Positions 11,161-21,884 of a stretch of 64,000 bases of DNA are shown here, one piece after another. A program made the position numbers and the translations under genes. The notes below the pieces were generated by a model. The model saw only the letters and a list, made by a program, of their open reading frames with translations. It was not told the DNA's origin and did not search any database. The DNA is from Callorhinus ursinus. Lineage: Eukaryota; Chordata; Mammalia; Carnivora; Otariidae. Where the stretch lies: NCBI RefSeq assembly GCF_003265705.1, contig NW_020312867.1, positions 7,999,470-8,063,469 of the forward strand, read 5' to 3'. The number at the start of each line of letters is the position of its first letter. Position 1 is the stretch's first letter.

Positions 11161-12050
11161 TTCCATCCTTGTACTTTTAACGTGTGTCTTTATATTTAAG
11201 GTGTTTTTTTTGTTTTTTTTTTTGTAGGTGGCACATATTTGGGTCTTTTTAAAAAATCCAATTGGGCACTCTACTTTTTAATTGGAGGTGTTTAGACCAT
11301 TTGCATTTAATGTGATTATTGATATGGTTAGATTTAAGTCTATTTGTTTGCTCCCTATTTGTTTTCTATTTGTCCTATCTGCTCTTCATTTCCTTTTTCT
11401 TATTTTTCTGCCTTATTTTTGATTAATTGTGCATTTTTTGTTATTCTCTTTTCCCTCCTTTGTTGATTTATTAGCTGTAATTCTTCATTTTGTTATTTCA
11501 GTGTTTACATTAGGATTTATAGTATATACCTCTAACTGCCCTCAGTCTATCGTCAAGTGATATTATACTACTTCATGTGTAGTATAAGGACCTTATAATA
11601 GTACACTTCCCTTTCTTTCTTCCTGATTTTGATTTTATTGTCCTATATTTTAGTTATGTAGATGTTACAACTCCAAAAAATATTATTGTTGTTGTTGAAA
11701 CAGTAAATTATCTTCTAAGGACATTAAATAATAAAAATCTTATATATTTACTCATGTAATTAACATTTGTGGTGCTCTTTTTTCATTTGTGTAGATCCGC
11801 ATTTCCATCTGGTATCATTTTCTTCTGTCTAAAGCATTTCATTTATCACTTCTTGTAGTGCAGATCTGTTGGTGAAGAATTCTTTCAACTCTGTATGTCT
11901 GAAAACATTTTTATTTCACCTTCATTTTTGAAGGATATTTTAACTGCGTATAGAATTTTATGTTGATGCATTTTTTTCTTTCATTGAATTAAAAGATTTG
12001 CTCCACCATTTTCTCCCCTATCCTGTGTCCAACACGAAATATGCCGTTAC

Positions 12051-12244
12051 ACTTGGGGGACTCAGTTGTTAAGCGCCTGCCTTCGGCTCAGGTCATGATC
12101 CTAGGGTCCTGGGATCAAGCCCCACATCTGGTTCCCTGCTTGGTGGGAAGCCTGCCTCTCTGTCTCCCACTCCCCCTGCTTGTGTTCCTTCTCTTGCTGT
12201 GTCTCTCTCTGTCAAATAAATAAAATCTTAAAAAAAAAATAAAA
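12051..12244 (+). mobile_element. Carnivore SINE (arctoid body type)
   Basis: 'acttgggggactcagttgtt' is a mutated head. The body runs through 'gcctgccttcggctcaggtc' and 'ccccctgcttgtgttcc' to 'caaataaataaaatctt' plus an A tail. Imperfect target duplication 'gaaatatgccgttac' (12036-12050) against 'gaaatctgccattat' (12245-12259). Confidence 0.92.
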
Positions 12245-12394
12245 GAAATCTGCCATTATCCTGATCTTTGTTTCCCTGTATTTAACAAGCCTTTCTTCTC
12301 TCTTTTTAAAACATCTTCCTCTTTGTCACTGGTTTTGAGCAATTTGATCATGATGGATAATTTTCTTTCTGTCTCTTTTTAAAAATTAAAAAAA

Positions 12395-12787
12395 TTTTTT
12401 AAAAGATTTTATTTATTTATTTGAGAGGGGGAGAGAGAGAGTGTGTGAGTAAGAGCGCAAGAGCAGGGGGAGGGGGCACCTGGGTGGCTCAGTCAGTTAA
12501 GTGGCTGCCTTTGGCTCAGGTCCTGGGATCGAGCCCCTCATTGGGCTCCCTGCTTAGCAGGGAGCCTGCTTCTTCCTCTCCCTCTACTGCTCCCCCTACT
12601 TGTGCTCTCTCGTTCTCACTCTGTCAAAAAAAAAAAAAAATCTAAAAAAAAAAAAAAGGCAGGGGGAGGGAGAAGCGGACTCCCTGCTGAGCAAGGAGCC
12701 CAACTCGGGGCTCAATCCCAGGACACTTGGATCATGACCTGAGGTGAAGGTAGACACTTAACCGACTGAGCCACGCAGGCGCCCTGA
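12395..12787 (-). mobile_element. Carnivore SINE in antisense, interrupted by a second SINE
   Basis: Read on the minus strand, the head lies at about 12786 ('gagccacgcaggcgccc' on the plus strand) and the tail at 12395-12420 ('aagattttatttatttattt'). The outer target duplication 'tttctgtctctt' is at 12366-12377 and 12788-12799. It is the only minus-strand SINEC I found in the window. Confidence 0.93.
12475..12658 (+). mobile_element. Carnivore SINE nested in an antisense SINE
   Basis: The head 'ggcacctgggtggctcagtc' begins at 12475 and the A-rich tail ends at 12658. The 12-bp target duplication 'gcagggggaggg' lies at 12463-12474 and 12659-12670, both inside the older minus-strand SINE. The two elements are therefore inverted relative to each other and could pair as a hairpin. 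Confidence 0.95.
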
Positions 12788-14054
12788 TTTCTGTCTCTTG
12801 TGCTTGTGATTTGTTGAAACTCTTGGATCTGTAGGTTTATATCTTCTATCAGATTTGGAACCTCTCAGCCATTCTCTTTCAAATATTTCCTTTGGGTATT
12901 TCAGTTACACATTAGGCTGCTTGAAGTTGTTCCACAGCTCCTGATGCTCTTCTTTATTTTTTATGATTATTAATTTTACCCCTCTCTGTGTTCCATTTTG
13001 GGTAGTTTCTATTTGCTATGTATTCAAATTCATTCATCTTTTCTTCTACTGTGTTTAGTCAGGCATTATTCCCAGCATATTTTTCATTTCAGACATTGTA
13101 GTTTTCATTTCTAGAAATTCCATTTGGATCTTTCAGTGTTTTCTATGTGTCTTTTTAAGTTTTAAACATACAGAATACAGTTTTAATAATTCTTTTAATG
13201 TTCTCATCCACTACTTCTGTGTCAGTTTCCAATGATTCATTATTGTCCTCATTATCGATCATCTTTTCTCGTTTCTTTGCATGCCTGGTAATTTTTGTTT
13301 GGATGCCAAACACTGTGAATTTTACCTTTGTTGGATGCCATATATTTTTTATATTTCTATATTTTCTTGAATTTTGCTCTGAGATTCAGTTGCATTACCT
13401 GGAAATAGTCTGATGCTTTCAAGTCTTGCTTTTGTGATTTGTTGGGTGGGTTCAGAGCAGTGCTCTGTTGAGGACTAATTCCTTACCAAGACTGAGAAAA
13501 GACCTTCCTGAACACTGTAACCAGTGCCCCATGGGTTATGATTTTTTTCTATTTGGCTCTGTTTTTGGTCCTGTGTGACTGTTGGATACTGTTCTCTAGT
13601 CTTCTCCCATGTTTTTTTTTCCCAACCAGAGTAGTTTTCCCAACCAGTGCTCAGCCTAATACTCCAGGAGGACTTTCTGCAGATTTCTGGGATCATCAGC
13701 TTTCTCCTCTCTGATACTCTGTCCTGCAAACTCAGTTCCCCTTCGTCTTCCTGGACTCTCAGCTGAATTTCCTTAACTCAGGGAATCTTCTGGGTTTCAC
13801 CTAGGTTTCCCCTTCCCTGCAGTAGGATCTGGAAACTCCTCCCAGGCAGTATACTTGGGGCCCTTATAGGGTTTATCTTGTTTGCTTCCGGTCTGTCAGA
13901 GATCGCTTTATTGCCTGATGCCCAGTGTCTTGAAAACTATCATTTCATATTCTTTTGCCTGGTTTGTTTGTGCTTGTTTGTTTGTTTCAGGTGGGAGAGT
14001 AAATCCAGTCCCCAGTACTCCATCTTGGGTGGGAGCAGATGTCAGAAGGGGACA

Positions 14055-15010
14055 TTTGAACACAGACTTGAAGGAGGTGATGGAGTGAACCATGACAATA
14101 TGGGGGCTGGGAGAGGAAGAGGATCCTGGGCAGTAGGAACAGCAAATACAACAGCTCTGTGCTTACGTGCCTGAGAGTGTTTGAGGAACAGAAGGAAGCG
14201 AGTATAGATGGAGCAGGGGATGCTGGGGGGAGGGGGGTGCGTGGTGAGAGGGGGAGGAGATGCCAGCTTTTGTAGGGTCTTACAGGCTGTGGTAGGAACT
14301 TTGGCTTTTATACCAAACAAAATGGGAGCTATGGGAAGGTTTTGAGAAGAGAAGAAACATCTTTTGACTTACATTTTACAGGATCTCTGAATTGACTGAA
14401 GTAACTGAATTAATGGAGAGATGCAGGAGTGAAAGCTTGAGACAGCTGGGAACTGATGCACTAAACCAGGCAACAGATGATGGTGACTGGGATATACCAT
14501 TAAGGGGGTTAGTAACTAGGAGGGGGCTTGAGGGAGGCTTCTGGGGTGCTCCCATGCCTCTTTATCTTGATCTCTGTGGAGGTTACATCACATGCTCACT
14601 GTGTGAAGGTTCATTGATCTGAATGTACATGTCCAGTTGTGGTCTCATCTACATGAACATGACATCTCAATTTAAAAAATAAAATAGATGTGGGGAGCCT
14701 GAATGGCTCAGTCGGTTAAGCGACTGACTCTTGGTTTTGGCTCAGGTCATGATCTCAGGGTCGTGAGTTTGAGCCCCCATTGGGCTCTATGCTGGGTATG
14801 GAGCCCACATAAAAAAAAATAATAAAAAATCAATAAAACAGAAGGATAAGGGTGGCATGACCAGGCTGTTATCAGTGGAGGTGGAAAGAAGTGAGTAGAT
14901 TCTGAAACTCTTTTATAGGTAGATCCAATAAGATTTGAGGATAAATCTAATGTTAGATGGAAGAGAAAGGAAAGGGTCCAGGATAATGCCATGGGAGGGT
15001 TTGAGAATCT
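14055..15010 (+). repeat. L2-like old repeat, split by a SINE
   Basis: It follows the order 'gaacacagacttgaagg', 'ggcagtaggaacagcaaata', 'gtagggtcttacaggctgt', 'ggaactttggcttttata', 'aaaatgggagctatggga', then after the SINE 'gctgttatcagtggaggtgg', 'gtagattctgaaactc' and 'ggaaagggtccaggataatg'. The order matches the other L2-like copies. No coding capacity. Confidence 0.6.
14692..14830 (+). mobile_element. Carnivore SINE (short body)
   Basis: 'ggggagcctgaatggctcag' head, 'tcatgatctcagggtcgtga' B-box region and 'ggagcccacataaaaaaaaa' tail. It lacks the CT-rich body, so it represents the short SINEC form. Confidence 0.9.
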
Positions 15011-15130
15011 TTTTTTTTCCACCAGTGTAGTTTGTGTGATGGATTTTGGAGCTATGGGTGGTCACCTTTGCCTCCACGAGGTTAGAGTCTCCCTGAGAGT
15101 GAAACTAACAATGAAGGAATCAAAGTCAAG

Positions 15131-15544
15131 GGGTGCCTGGGTGGCTCAGTCAGTTGAACATCTGATTTTTTTTTAAATTTTATTTTATTATGTTATGTTA
15201 ATCACCATACATTACATCATTAGTTTTTGATGTAGTGTTCCATGATTCATAGTTTGTGTATAACACCCTGTGCTCCATGCAGAACGTGCCCTCTTTACAG
15301 CAATTGCACTACTGGGTATTTACCCCAAAGATACAAATGTAGTGATCCGAAGGGATACGTGCACCCCGATGTTTATAGCAGCAATGTCCACAATAGCCAA
15401 ACTATGGAAAGAGCATTTGATTCTTGATCTCAGCTCAGGTCTTGATCTCAGGATCATGAGTTCGAGCCCCATGTTAGGCTCCACAATGGGTGTGGAGCCT
15501 ACTTTAAACAAACAAACAAACAAACAAACAAACAAACAAACAGA
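15131..15544 (+). mobile_element. Carnivore SINE interrupted by a young L1
   Basis: Head at 15131-15167 ('gggtgcctgggtggctcagt'); remainder at 15411-15544, ending in a (CAAA)n tail at about 15507-15540. The left copy of the target site 'aatcaaagtcaag' is at 15118-15130 and the next at 15545-15557, which is immediately followed by another SINE. Confidence 0.93.
15168..15410 (-). mobile_element. Young L1, 5'-truncated and 5'-inverted
   Basis: The left part (15168-15297) is the antisense of the carnivore L1 3' end: a T run, then 'gttatgttaatcaccataca' and 'gttccatgattcatagtttg'. The right part (15298-15410) is sense ORF2-end sequence: 'gcactactgggtatttaccc' and 'agcagcaatgtccacaatag'. Opposite orientations in one insert are the signature of twin priming. 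Imperfect target duplication: 'gaacatctgatt' (15156-15167) and 'gagcatttgatt' (15411-15422). Confidence 0.9.
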
Positions 15545-15557
15545 AATCAAAGTCAAG

Positions 15558-15766
15558 GGGTGCCTGGGTGGCTTAGTCACTTAAGCGTCTGACCCTTGGT
15601 TTGGGCTCAGCTCATGATCTCAGGGTTGTGGGATCAAGCTCTGTGTTGGGCTCTGCCTTCAGTGGGGAGTTTGCTTGAGATTCTCTCTCTCCCTCTGCCC
15701 CTCCCCCACTCAGGTGTGCGTGCACATGCTCTTTCTCTCTCTAAAAATAAATAAAGTAAAAAAAGA
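15558..15766 (+). mobile_element. Carnivore SINE, second insertion at the same target site
   Basis: Head 'gggtgcctgggtggcttagt', CT-rich body, 'aaaaataaataaagtaaa' tail. It is bounded by the second and third copies of 'aatcaaagtcaag' (15545-15557 and 15767-15779), directly downstream of the previous SINE. Confidence 0.95.
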
Positions 15767-15825
15767 AATCAAAGTCAAGATAGAGGGAGAGACAGGATCT
15801 TCACAGTAACATGTCAGCACCTGGG

Positions 15826-15995
15826 GGCACCTGGGTGGCTCAGTTGTTTGAGCCTCTGCAGAGGATCTTGGGGTCCTGGGATTGAGCCCCGTATCAGCTC
15901 CCTGCTCCGTGGGGAGCCTGCTTCTCCTTCTCCCTCTGCCCCTCTCCCTCACTTGTGCTCTCTCTCTCTTAAATAAGTAAAATCTTAAAAACAAA
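15826..15995 (+). mobile_element. Carnivore SINE with 18-bp target duplication
   Basis: Head 'ggcacctgggtggctcagtt'; tail 'aaataagtaaaatctt'. The duplication 'aacatgtcagcacctggg' is perfect (15808-15825 and 15996-16013). Confidence 0.97.
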
Positions 15996-16129
15996 AACAT
16001 GTCAGCACCTGGGTCCAGCCATGCCTGAAAGCCAATAACCTGGCCTTCTCAGTTATATAAATCAATAATTTCTTTTTTTTCTTTCTTTCACCTGTGACTG
16101 AAGAGTCCAGACTGATACGACTTCCTTGC

Positions 16130-16208
16130 ATGGAAAGAGCATTTGATTCTTGATCTCAGCTCAGGTCTTGATCTCAGGATCATGAGTTCGAGCCCCATGT
16201 TAGGCTCC
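16130..16208 (+). repeat. Exact 79-bp copy of 15404-15482
   Basis: Every base matches 15404-15482, including the L1/SINE junction 'atggaaagagcatttgattc'. The flanks (left 'cttccttgc', right 'tgctttcctct') are unrelated to those at 15.4 kb. Because the junction exists only through the L1 insertion, this copy was made from the 15.4-kb locus. Confidence 0.97.
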
Positions 16209-16209
16209 T

Positions 16210-16830
16210 GCTTTCCTCTATGTACACCATCGCGGGGACCCTCTATAGAAGCCATTTCTTGTCCTTTTTCAGCACCTGCCCTGCACTTTCTTTCCTCTGG
16301 ACCTTTGCTCCTATGGGACTCTCTAGAATGCCCTTCTTTCCTTGCCTCCTGCTCTCACATCAAAACAGTCCTCCTATTCAAATCCATCCTGACTTCATCA
16401 GCTGAAAGGTGGACCTGACAGGGCCCTTAGACACCAATCCTCCACCATTGTATGGATGGGATAGTGCAGTCACTCTGTGAGACAGGGACAGATTTGTGGC
16501 CAGGATTCCAGGGTTCTGATTTCCTCAAGGCTCTTCTGCAATCCTCCTTGTTCAGCCTTTTCTGTCCTTACCCTCACTCAGGACCGAACAGAGCTCTTCC
16601 TGACAACTTGCCTTCTCTCTCACACTGCGGGCCTTTGCACGTGCTGCTTCCTCAGCTTGGGCTGCCTTATTCCTCCCTATCCTCCTGACAAAGTTCCCCC
16701 TTGAACTTGGAGACGCTACTCAAGGATCAGACTTCTGGAAGTCTTCCCTTATTCCCAGGGTAGGTTAGTGTCCTGCCAGATGCCCCCAAGGCCACCTCTG
16801 GTGCCTTCATGAACCCACTTACCCCTCTGT
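16210..16830 (-). repeat. L2-like repeat fragments (antisense)
   Basis: Two pieces. 16220-16400 has 'ccctgcactttctttcctc' and 'ctagaatgcccttctttcc'. 16560-16830 has 'gcgggcctttgcacgtgctg', 'tactcaaggatcagacttc' and 'tggaagtcttcccttattcc'. This is the reverse of the 'ggaacagcaagtgcaaaggc' type. Confidence 0.55.
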
Positions 16831-17063
16831 ATTGTGGGTGTGTTTCGGGCAAGGCGGGTGCTGTGGTCGTTCCTGCAAAGAAGGTTCCCAGGTAGCGTTT
16901 GTTAATTGACAAGTGTGGACGAGAAAGGACCCTGCTGGGATGGGGGATAGGCCTGGGCTGGAGACAGGGGTCCGGCCACCACCCCTTTCTAGCTCTGTGG
17001 TCGTAGGCAAGTCATTTCCTCTCCTTGAGCCTCAGGTTTTTCAGCTGTTAAAAGGACAGGACA

Positions 17064-17263
17064 GGGGCGCCTGGGTGGCTCAGTTGGTTGGGCGACTGCC
17101 TTCGGCTTGGGTCGTGATCCTGGAGTCCCGGGATCGAGTCCCGCATCGGGCTCCCTGCTCGGCGGGGAGTCTGCTTCTCCCTCTGACCCTCCCCCTTCTC
17201 ATGTGCTCGCTCTCTCATTCTCTCTCTCAAATAAATAGGTAAAATCTTAAAAAAAAAAAAAAA
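17064..17263 (+). mobile_element. Carnivore SINE (young arctoid type)
   Basis: Head 'ggggcgcctgggtggctcag', B-box-like 'gggatcgagtcccgc', body 'ctccctgctcggcggggagt', tail 'caaataaataggtaaaatct'. Short duplication 'aaaaggac' on both sides. Confidence 0.95.
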
Positions 17264-17284
17264 GGACTGCACATCATAGGGTTT

Positions 17285-17860
17285 AAAACTTAAGCAGCCC
17301 GAATTTGAATCCTGGCTGCGTGACCTTAGGCAGATTACTTAAGCTCCCTCAGTTTCCTCATTTGCAAAATCAGGATAATCAATACACCTGCCTTGTAAGG
17401 CATTTGTGAGTGTTAAATGAGTGAATATTTATCGAGCTCTTAGAACTATATTGGCACATCTTATAAGAATCCCCAAATAAGCATAGAACAACAGAAACCC
17501 TTGCCTTCCTGAGAGGAGATGAGAGTCACAAACCATGAAGTGCTGTATGAACGGACTCTGATTGCTCTCACTAAGAAAGCTGCCTGGAAAAGGCTGATTC
17601 TGACACTCACTAGGTGTGTGTCCTTGGAGAAATCATGCCATTGCTCTGGGCCTCAATTTTCCCATCTATAAAGTGGACAGGTGAGTTTAGGACCCTTGGG
17701 GGTGAAACGCTTAGCCTCTCTGAGGCTCGTGACTGAATCCGTGGATAATCGCATGTCTGTCAGGGGACCCCGGTGAGGGTTCCACAGGACAGTGTCTGCA
17801 GAGGATGTGCCGACCAGGCCTGCCGCACAGTGAGTGCTCAGGAAAAGTGCCTATCCTTAG
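17285..17860 (+). repeat. MIR SINE fragments (sense)
   Basis: 17285-17460 has 'cccgaatttgaatcctggct', 'gcgtgaccttaggcagatta' and 'cctcatttgcaaaatcagga'. 17590-17860 has 'gtgtgtccttggagaaatca', 'cctcaattttcccatctata' and, after a gap, 'gccgcacagtgagtgctcag'. Confidence 0.65.
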
Positions 17861-19295
17861 TGCCACTGTTATTTTGGCCCTTGCATTCCAGGCTTCCCTG
17901 AGGCAGGCCTGGACAGGGGATATGCTGGGTACCCATAAAGGAAGGCCCTAGCACATCACCCTCCTGCCAGGATAGAAAAGCGAAGGCAGCTGTGTGAAAT
18001 GTCTGCCTGCCTCTGAGCCTCATCTGATGGGCTGCGGCATCAGGGAGAAGGACAAGCCCACAGGGGCCTTGGGGCCTGTCACATATGACCACCTCACTCT
18101 TGTCACCTGCCACCTGCTAGGACCCGGGAGTGGGGATGCTGAAGTGAAAAGAGAGAGCAAGATCCAAATCCTGGCTGCTTCCCCTTCTTGCTGTGTCACT
18201 TTGGGCAAGCCTCTACACCTCTCTGTCCCGTTTCCTTACTTGTCACATGATGAGGCTTTAAGCAGCCTAGAGGGGAGGGTATGGCTCCAGATCAGGAGGG
18301 GTGATTGTTGGCTGAGGCTGAGGCTGGGAGGCCAACAACACAACCCATTCCTGGACCTTTCCCCAGGGTAAGTGAGAGGCAGTTGGGAGCACAGAGGCCT
18401 CTCCCTCCAGGTCCTGAGGTGGAGCACAGACTGGCTGGCGGAGGCCCAGGGCTCATCTTGGGATGGAGACAGATTGGCAGACAAAGAGGAGGCAGGCGAG
18501 CAGGGCTGGGGTGCCCCTGGGGAGGAAAGGGAGAGGGAGGGGTGGGGAGCAGGAGGGAGGAAGGCAGGGCTGGATGCAGCCTCACAAACCCAGCGCCTGT
18601 GAAGTCTCCAGCTGGAGGCTGGGACTGGACCCTTCCCCTGAATGGGGTGGGGAGGGGGGCCTGTTGGTTCCCTCCTCTGGATTTGGGGGAGGGAGGGACC
18701 TGGGGGGGTGAGACTGTGATCAAGCCTTGTCCCCTTCCCACAAAACACAGCCCCGCCCTGGCCACCCTGTGACTGCGACGTCTTAACAGTAGCTCCCCGC
18801 CGTGGCAGCAGTGCTCAAAGTCCTGACATGTACGTGTCGTCCCCGTTCCCAGGAGATGCGGCTGCTGCGGCCTCCGGGGGACACTTTGAGAACCACCGCT
18901 GCATCGCGTGCCCAGTCCGGTTGGGTGCCTGTAGGTGCAGACCCTGAGATGGAGCTGGCATGGTAAGAGGCTTGTCGGGCCAGGGCGCCTGTGGAGGGAA
19001 GACAGAGCGGGAGGGCCTCGGCCAGCCGTGCAGGGCAGGTGGCGGGAACCCAGCGGGGAGCTCCGGAGAGGAGTTCACCCCCTATAGGAGCCCGACATTG
19101 GGCAGCAATGGCCAGGCCCTGGTTCCCCTGCTGGCTCGGACCCCGCGGGGATTGCCTACGAAGGGCGAGGCCTGGCTCAAAAGCGGAGGGGGATCCTGAA
19201 GGTGCTGCAGCTGGAGGCTGTCAGCTAGCCGCGGACCCTGCACCTGAAGGACATGTTCTTTCTGGAAGGGAGACTGGGCACCCCGTCCATGGCTA
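17861..19295. other. Unique, G-rich intergenic sequence with one MIR scrap
   Basis: A MIR fragment lies at about 18140-18250 ('gctgtgtcactttgggcaag'). From 18360 to 18720 the plus strand is rich in G runs. No supported exon: the open frames here are GC-driven and overlap on both strands. Confidence 0.5.
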
Positions 19296-19299
19296 CCAC

Positions 19300-19630
19300 C
19301 GGCGTCCACTGTGTGCAGGCTCTGGGCGGAGCATTTACCTGGATGAATGCAGTTTCCGGCCCACCCTGAGAACTCAAATATAGCTGGCCCCATTTAATAG
19401 ATGGGAAAAATGAGGCACTGAAAGATTAAGTGATCAGCCTAGTAGTGGAGCCAGGATCTGAACCCCTCTCATGCCAGTCTTCATGCCTTGCAACTACCCT
19501 GAAAGGTGAAGAACATCAGCCTTTTTTACAACTGAGGAATCTCAGGTATGGAGAGGTCAATGACTGCCCTGATCAGGCAAGTGAAGTAAGTGGAGGCTCT
19601 GGGATTTGAACCCTGTGCTGACCCATCTCT
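19300..19630 (-). repeat. Two MIR SINE fragments (antisense)
   Basis: 19370-19490 has 'tagatgggaaaaatgaggca' and 'gatctgaacccctctcatgc'. 19515-19620 has 'tttacaactgaggaatctca' and 'ctctgggatttgaaccctgt'. Confidence 0.7.
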
Positions 19631-19889
19631 TCTAATTTCAAGGTGCCATCTGTTGAATGTTTCTGGGGAGATACAATAGCAGAATTTTGGGCCTGGAAGG
19701 AGCCTCCCTAACAATCCTCCCGTGGGGACACCAAGGCTTAGCCACGTCTCAGTGCCTCTCTGAGCCCTAACGGGGCTCCCTGCTGTGTGTGGGATGTATC
19801 CACCCATCATTCATGCATTCAGCACGCAGCGATGGGCACCTGTGGGCCCACCCTCCAACCCAGGGCACTTGCGGTACAGTGGGGAGGCA

Positions 19890-20130
19890 AGCATGGTACC
19901 AGGTGTCTACATAGACATTGGGGCTGCACTGGGGATTGGGAAAGGTGGCCAACACATTTAGAGATGCATTTGGGGAGGCTTCCTGGAGGAGGTAGCCTGA
20001 GAGGAGAGGTGAAAAGGGCATTCCAGGCAGAGGAAGGAGCAGAAGCAAAACGGCTTGCTGATGGGAGAATTCATACTGCTGTTAGGGAATTGATGGGAAT
20101 CAGTAAGTCTGGATGCTGTGGCCAGGAAGG
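19890..20130 (+). repeat. L2-like old repeat fragment (sense)
   Basis: It contains 'ggcttcctggaggaggtagc', 'ggcattccaggcagaggaag' and 'gcagaagcaaaacggc', matching the other L2-like copies. The following 20131-21690 is mostly unique; 20810-20960 has 'tacaaatatttaccggacat' and 'ctactatgtgccaggcaac' from a similar old repeat. Confidence 0.5.
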
Positions 20131-21689
20131 TGGTGGAAAGTGGAAGTCTGGCCTGGCCAGTGTGGTCAAGTGCTGGACTTGAAACCAGACCCCAGCTCTG
20201 TGCAGGGTAGGGCCACTGTCTGCGGGAGAGCTGTCAGCTCCAGGGCTTTGACTTCCCCAGGATTCCCTCTCGCTTCTCTGACTCCTCTGTGGCTTCCAGA
20301 CCCTGCCAGGGCCCCCACGATCTCTTCTGATTTTCAAGCCCTTGTTCAATTCTAATAAAGTGGACCTGTGTAATCAGCAGGGTTTTGTGCAAATGGCAGA
20401 ATGGGACTTCTAAGGCTGGGTCATAAAATGTCTTGTAGCTTCTGTCTTGGTCTCGGGTTCGATCAGCTGGGGAATCCAGCTGCCAGGCTGTGGAGTCACT
20501 CAAGCAGCCCATGGAAAGGCCCGCATGGCAAGGAACTGAAGTCCCCCCTCCAGCTGGGGCTGACTTGCCCATCCCATGAATGAGCCACCTTGGAAGCAGA
20601 GCCGGCAGCGTCAGTCAAACCCTCAGATGAGTGCAGCCCGCAAACCAGCCAGCCAAATGGATCCCAAATTCCTGACCCAGAGAAATCATGAGACCTACTA
20701 AATGACTCTTGGTATGAGTCCCTAAGTTTTGGGGTGATCTGTTCTGCAGTATCAAATCAGGAGGGATTCTCCACATCCTTTCTTGGCCCCTGTTACTCTG
20801 CCTTCTCTAAATTGTTCATTCGGTCATCTACAAATATTTACCGGACATCTACTATGTGCCAGGCAACAGAGATAAACAGGTTACAACACATCAGGCCCCC
20901 GCCCTCAGAGTCCCAAGATTCATGCCCCCTGTTCTGTGATTTGCTAAATTCATTAAGTCACTCTTTGACTGTTTGAGCTGAATGTCTCAGAATGACCTTT
21001 TGGGAGACCTAACCTCTTTTGAGAGTCTCGTAGAAACCAAAGTTTCTCCTCCAGAGAAGTTCAGATACACACAGAATTAAATTGAGGTACAAATTCAGAG
21101 GGATCCCAGGCCATCCCAAACCAGACTTTAGGCCCCCAGACTCCGAAGACCCAGCCGGCCCCCACAAACGTGTAGCCCTAGCGAGGAGTCAACAGTGCCC
21201 CAGCCTCTGAGCTGCTGTTCGCTTCTGTAGAGTATGTAGCCCACGTGGAGGGCTTGGTGGAGGCTGAGCCCTGGGCCTGGGCTCTCCCTTCCTCTCCTCT
21301 GCATTCTCAGCAGGATGCCCCTGCAGGAGGCTGGTGGGCCTTGGGCGGCCCTGCCTGGAAGGTTCGTTTAAGAGGAAGAGCCAGAAAGCCCTTTGGTTGT
21401 GTGCAGGCCGACTCCTCCAGCCCAGCTTGGCCTGCTGCTAAAGTTGAGGGCTCAGCCTCACGATGGAGCACAGAAGCTGGAAGTACTTGAGAACACAGCC
21501 CTGGGGCAGCCGCTGGACCAGCAGCCCCTCTCGGGGAAGCCGCTCTTTCCAGGGGACCAACCTGCCCTGATGTGGAGGTCAGGGCTGTCCCCAGCCCCGT
21601 GTGTGACTCAGGAAGCAGCTCATGCAGCTGGGGGGAGGGTGCGGGGAGGGTGGGGAGGGGAGAGGGCGGGTGGAAGGCGGCCTCCTTCC

Positions 21690-21882
21690 CCCTCCCAAGT
21701 TCTTACTTCTCTCCCTCCTCCTTGATTCACTCCCTGATGTCTTTCCTCTTCCATCTTTGCTTTCTTTCCTGCGGTTCCTTTTTCTTCCTCCTCTCTGTTT
21801 TCTCCTCCTCTCGGTTTTTTTTTTCTTTTTTTGATCTAGTCTTTTTCCTCCTTCCCCCCTCCTTTCCCTCCTCTTTATCTCC
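21690..21882. repeat. Pyrimidine-rich tract
   Basis: About 190 bp with few purines on the plus strand, including 'ttcttcctcctctctgtttt' and 'cctccttcccccctcctttc'. Long imperfect polypyrimidine strands of this kind can adopt triplex structure. No gene. Confidence 0.75.
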
Positions 21883-21884
21883 AT

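Larger units (their letters stand above)
11165..13880 (-). mobile_element. Composite of old L1 sequence (antisense) hosting SINEs
   Basis: Long AT-rich stretch with L1 antisense landmarks: 'tttagaccatttgcatttaa', 'tgtgattattgatatggtta', 'cacttcttgtagtgcagatc', 'tgaatttcctt'-type text, and near 13280 'tttgtttggatgccaaacac', 'tgtgaattttacctttgttg'. All reading frames are broken. Three SINE insertions (12051, 12395 and 12475) are listed separately. Confidence 0.7.

Noticed and set aside
15710..16000. Minus-strand frame of 96 codons rich in R and E
   Set aside because: It is the antisense translation of two carnivore SINEs.
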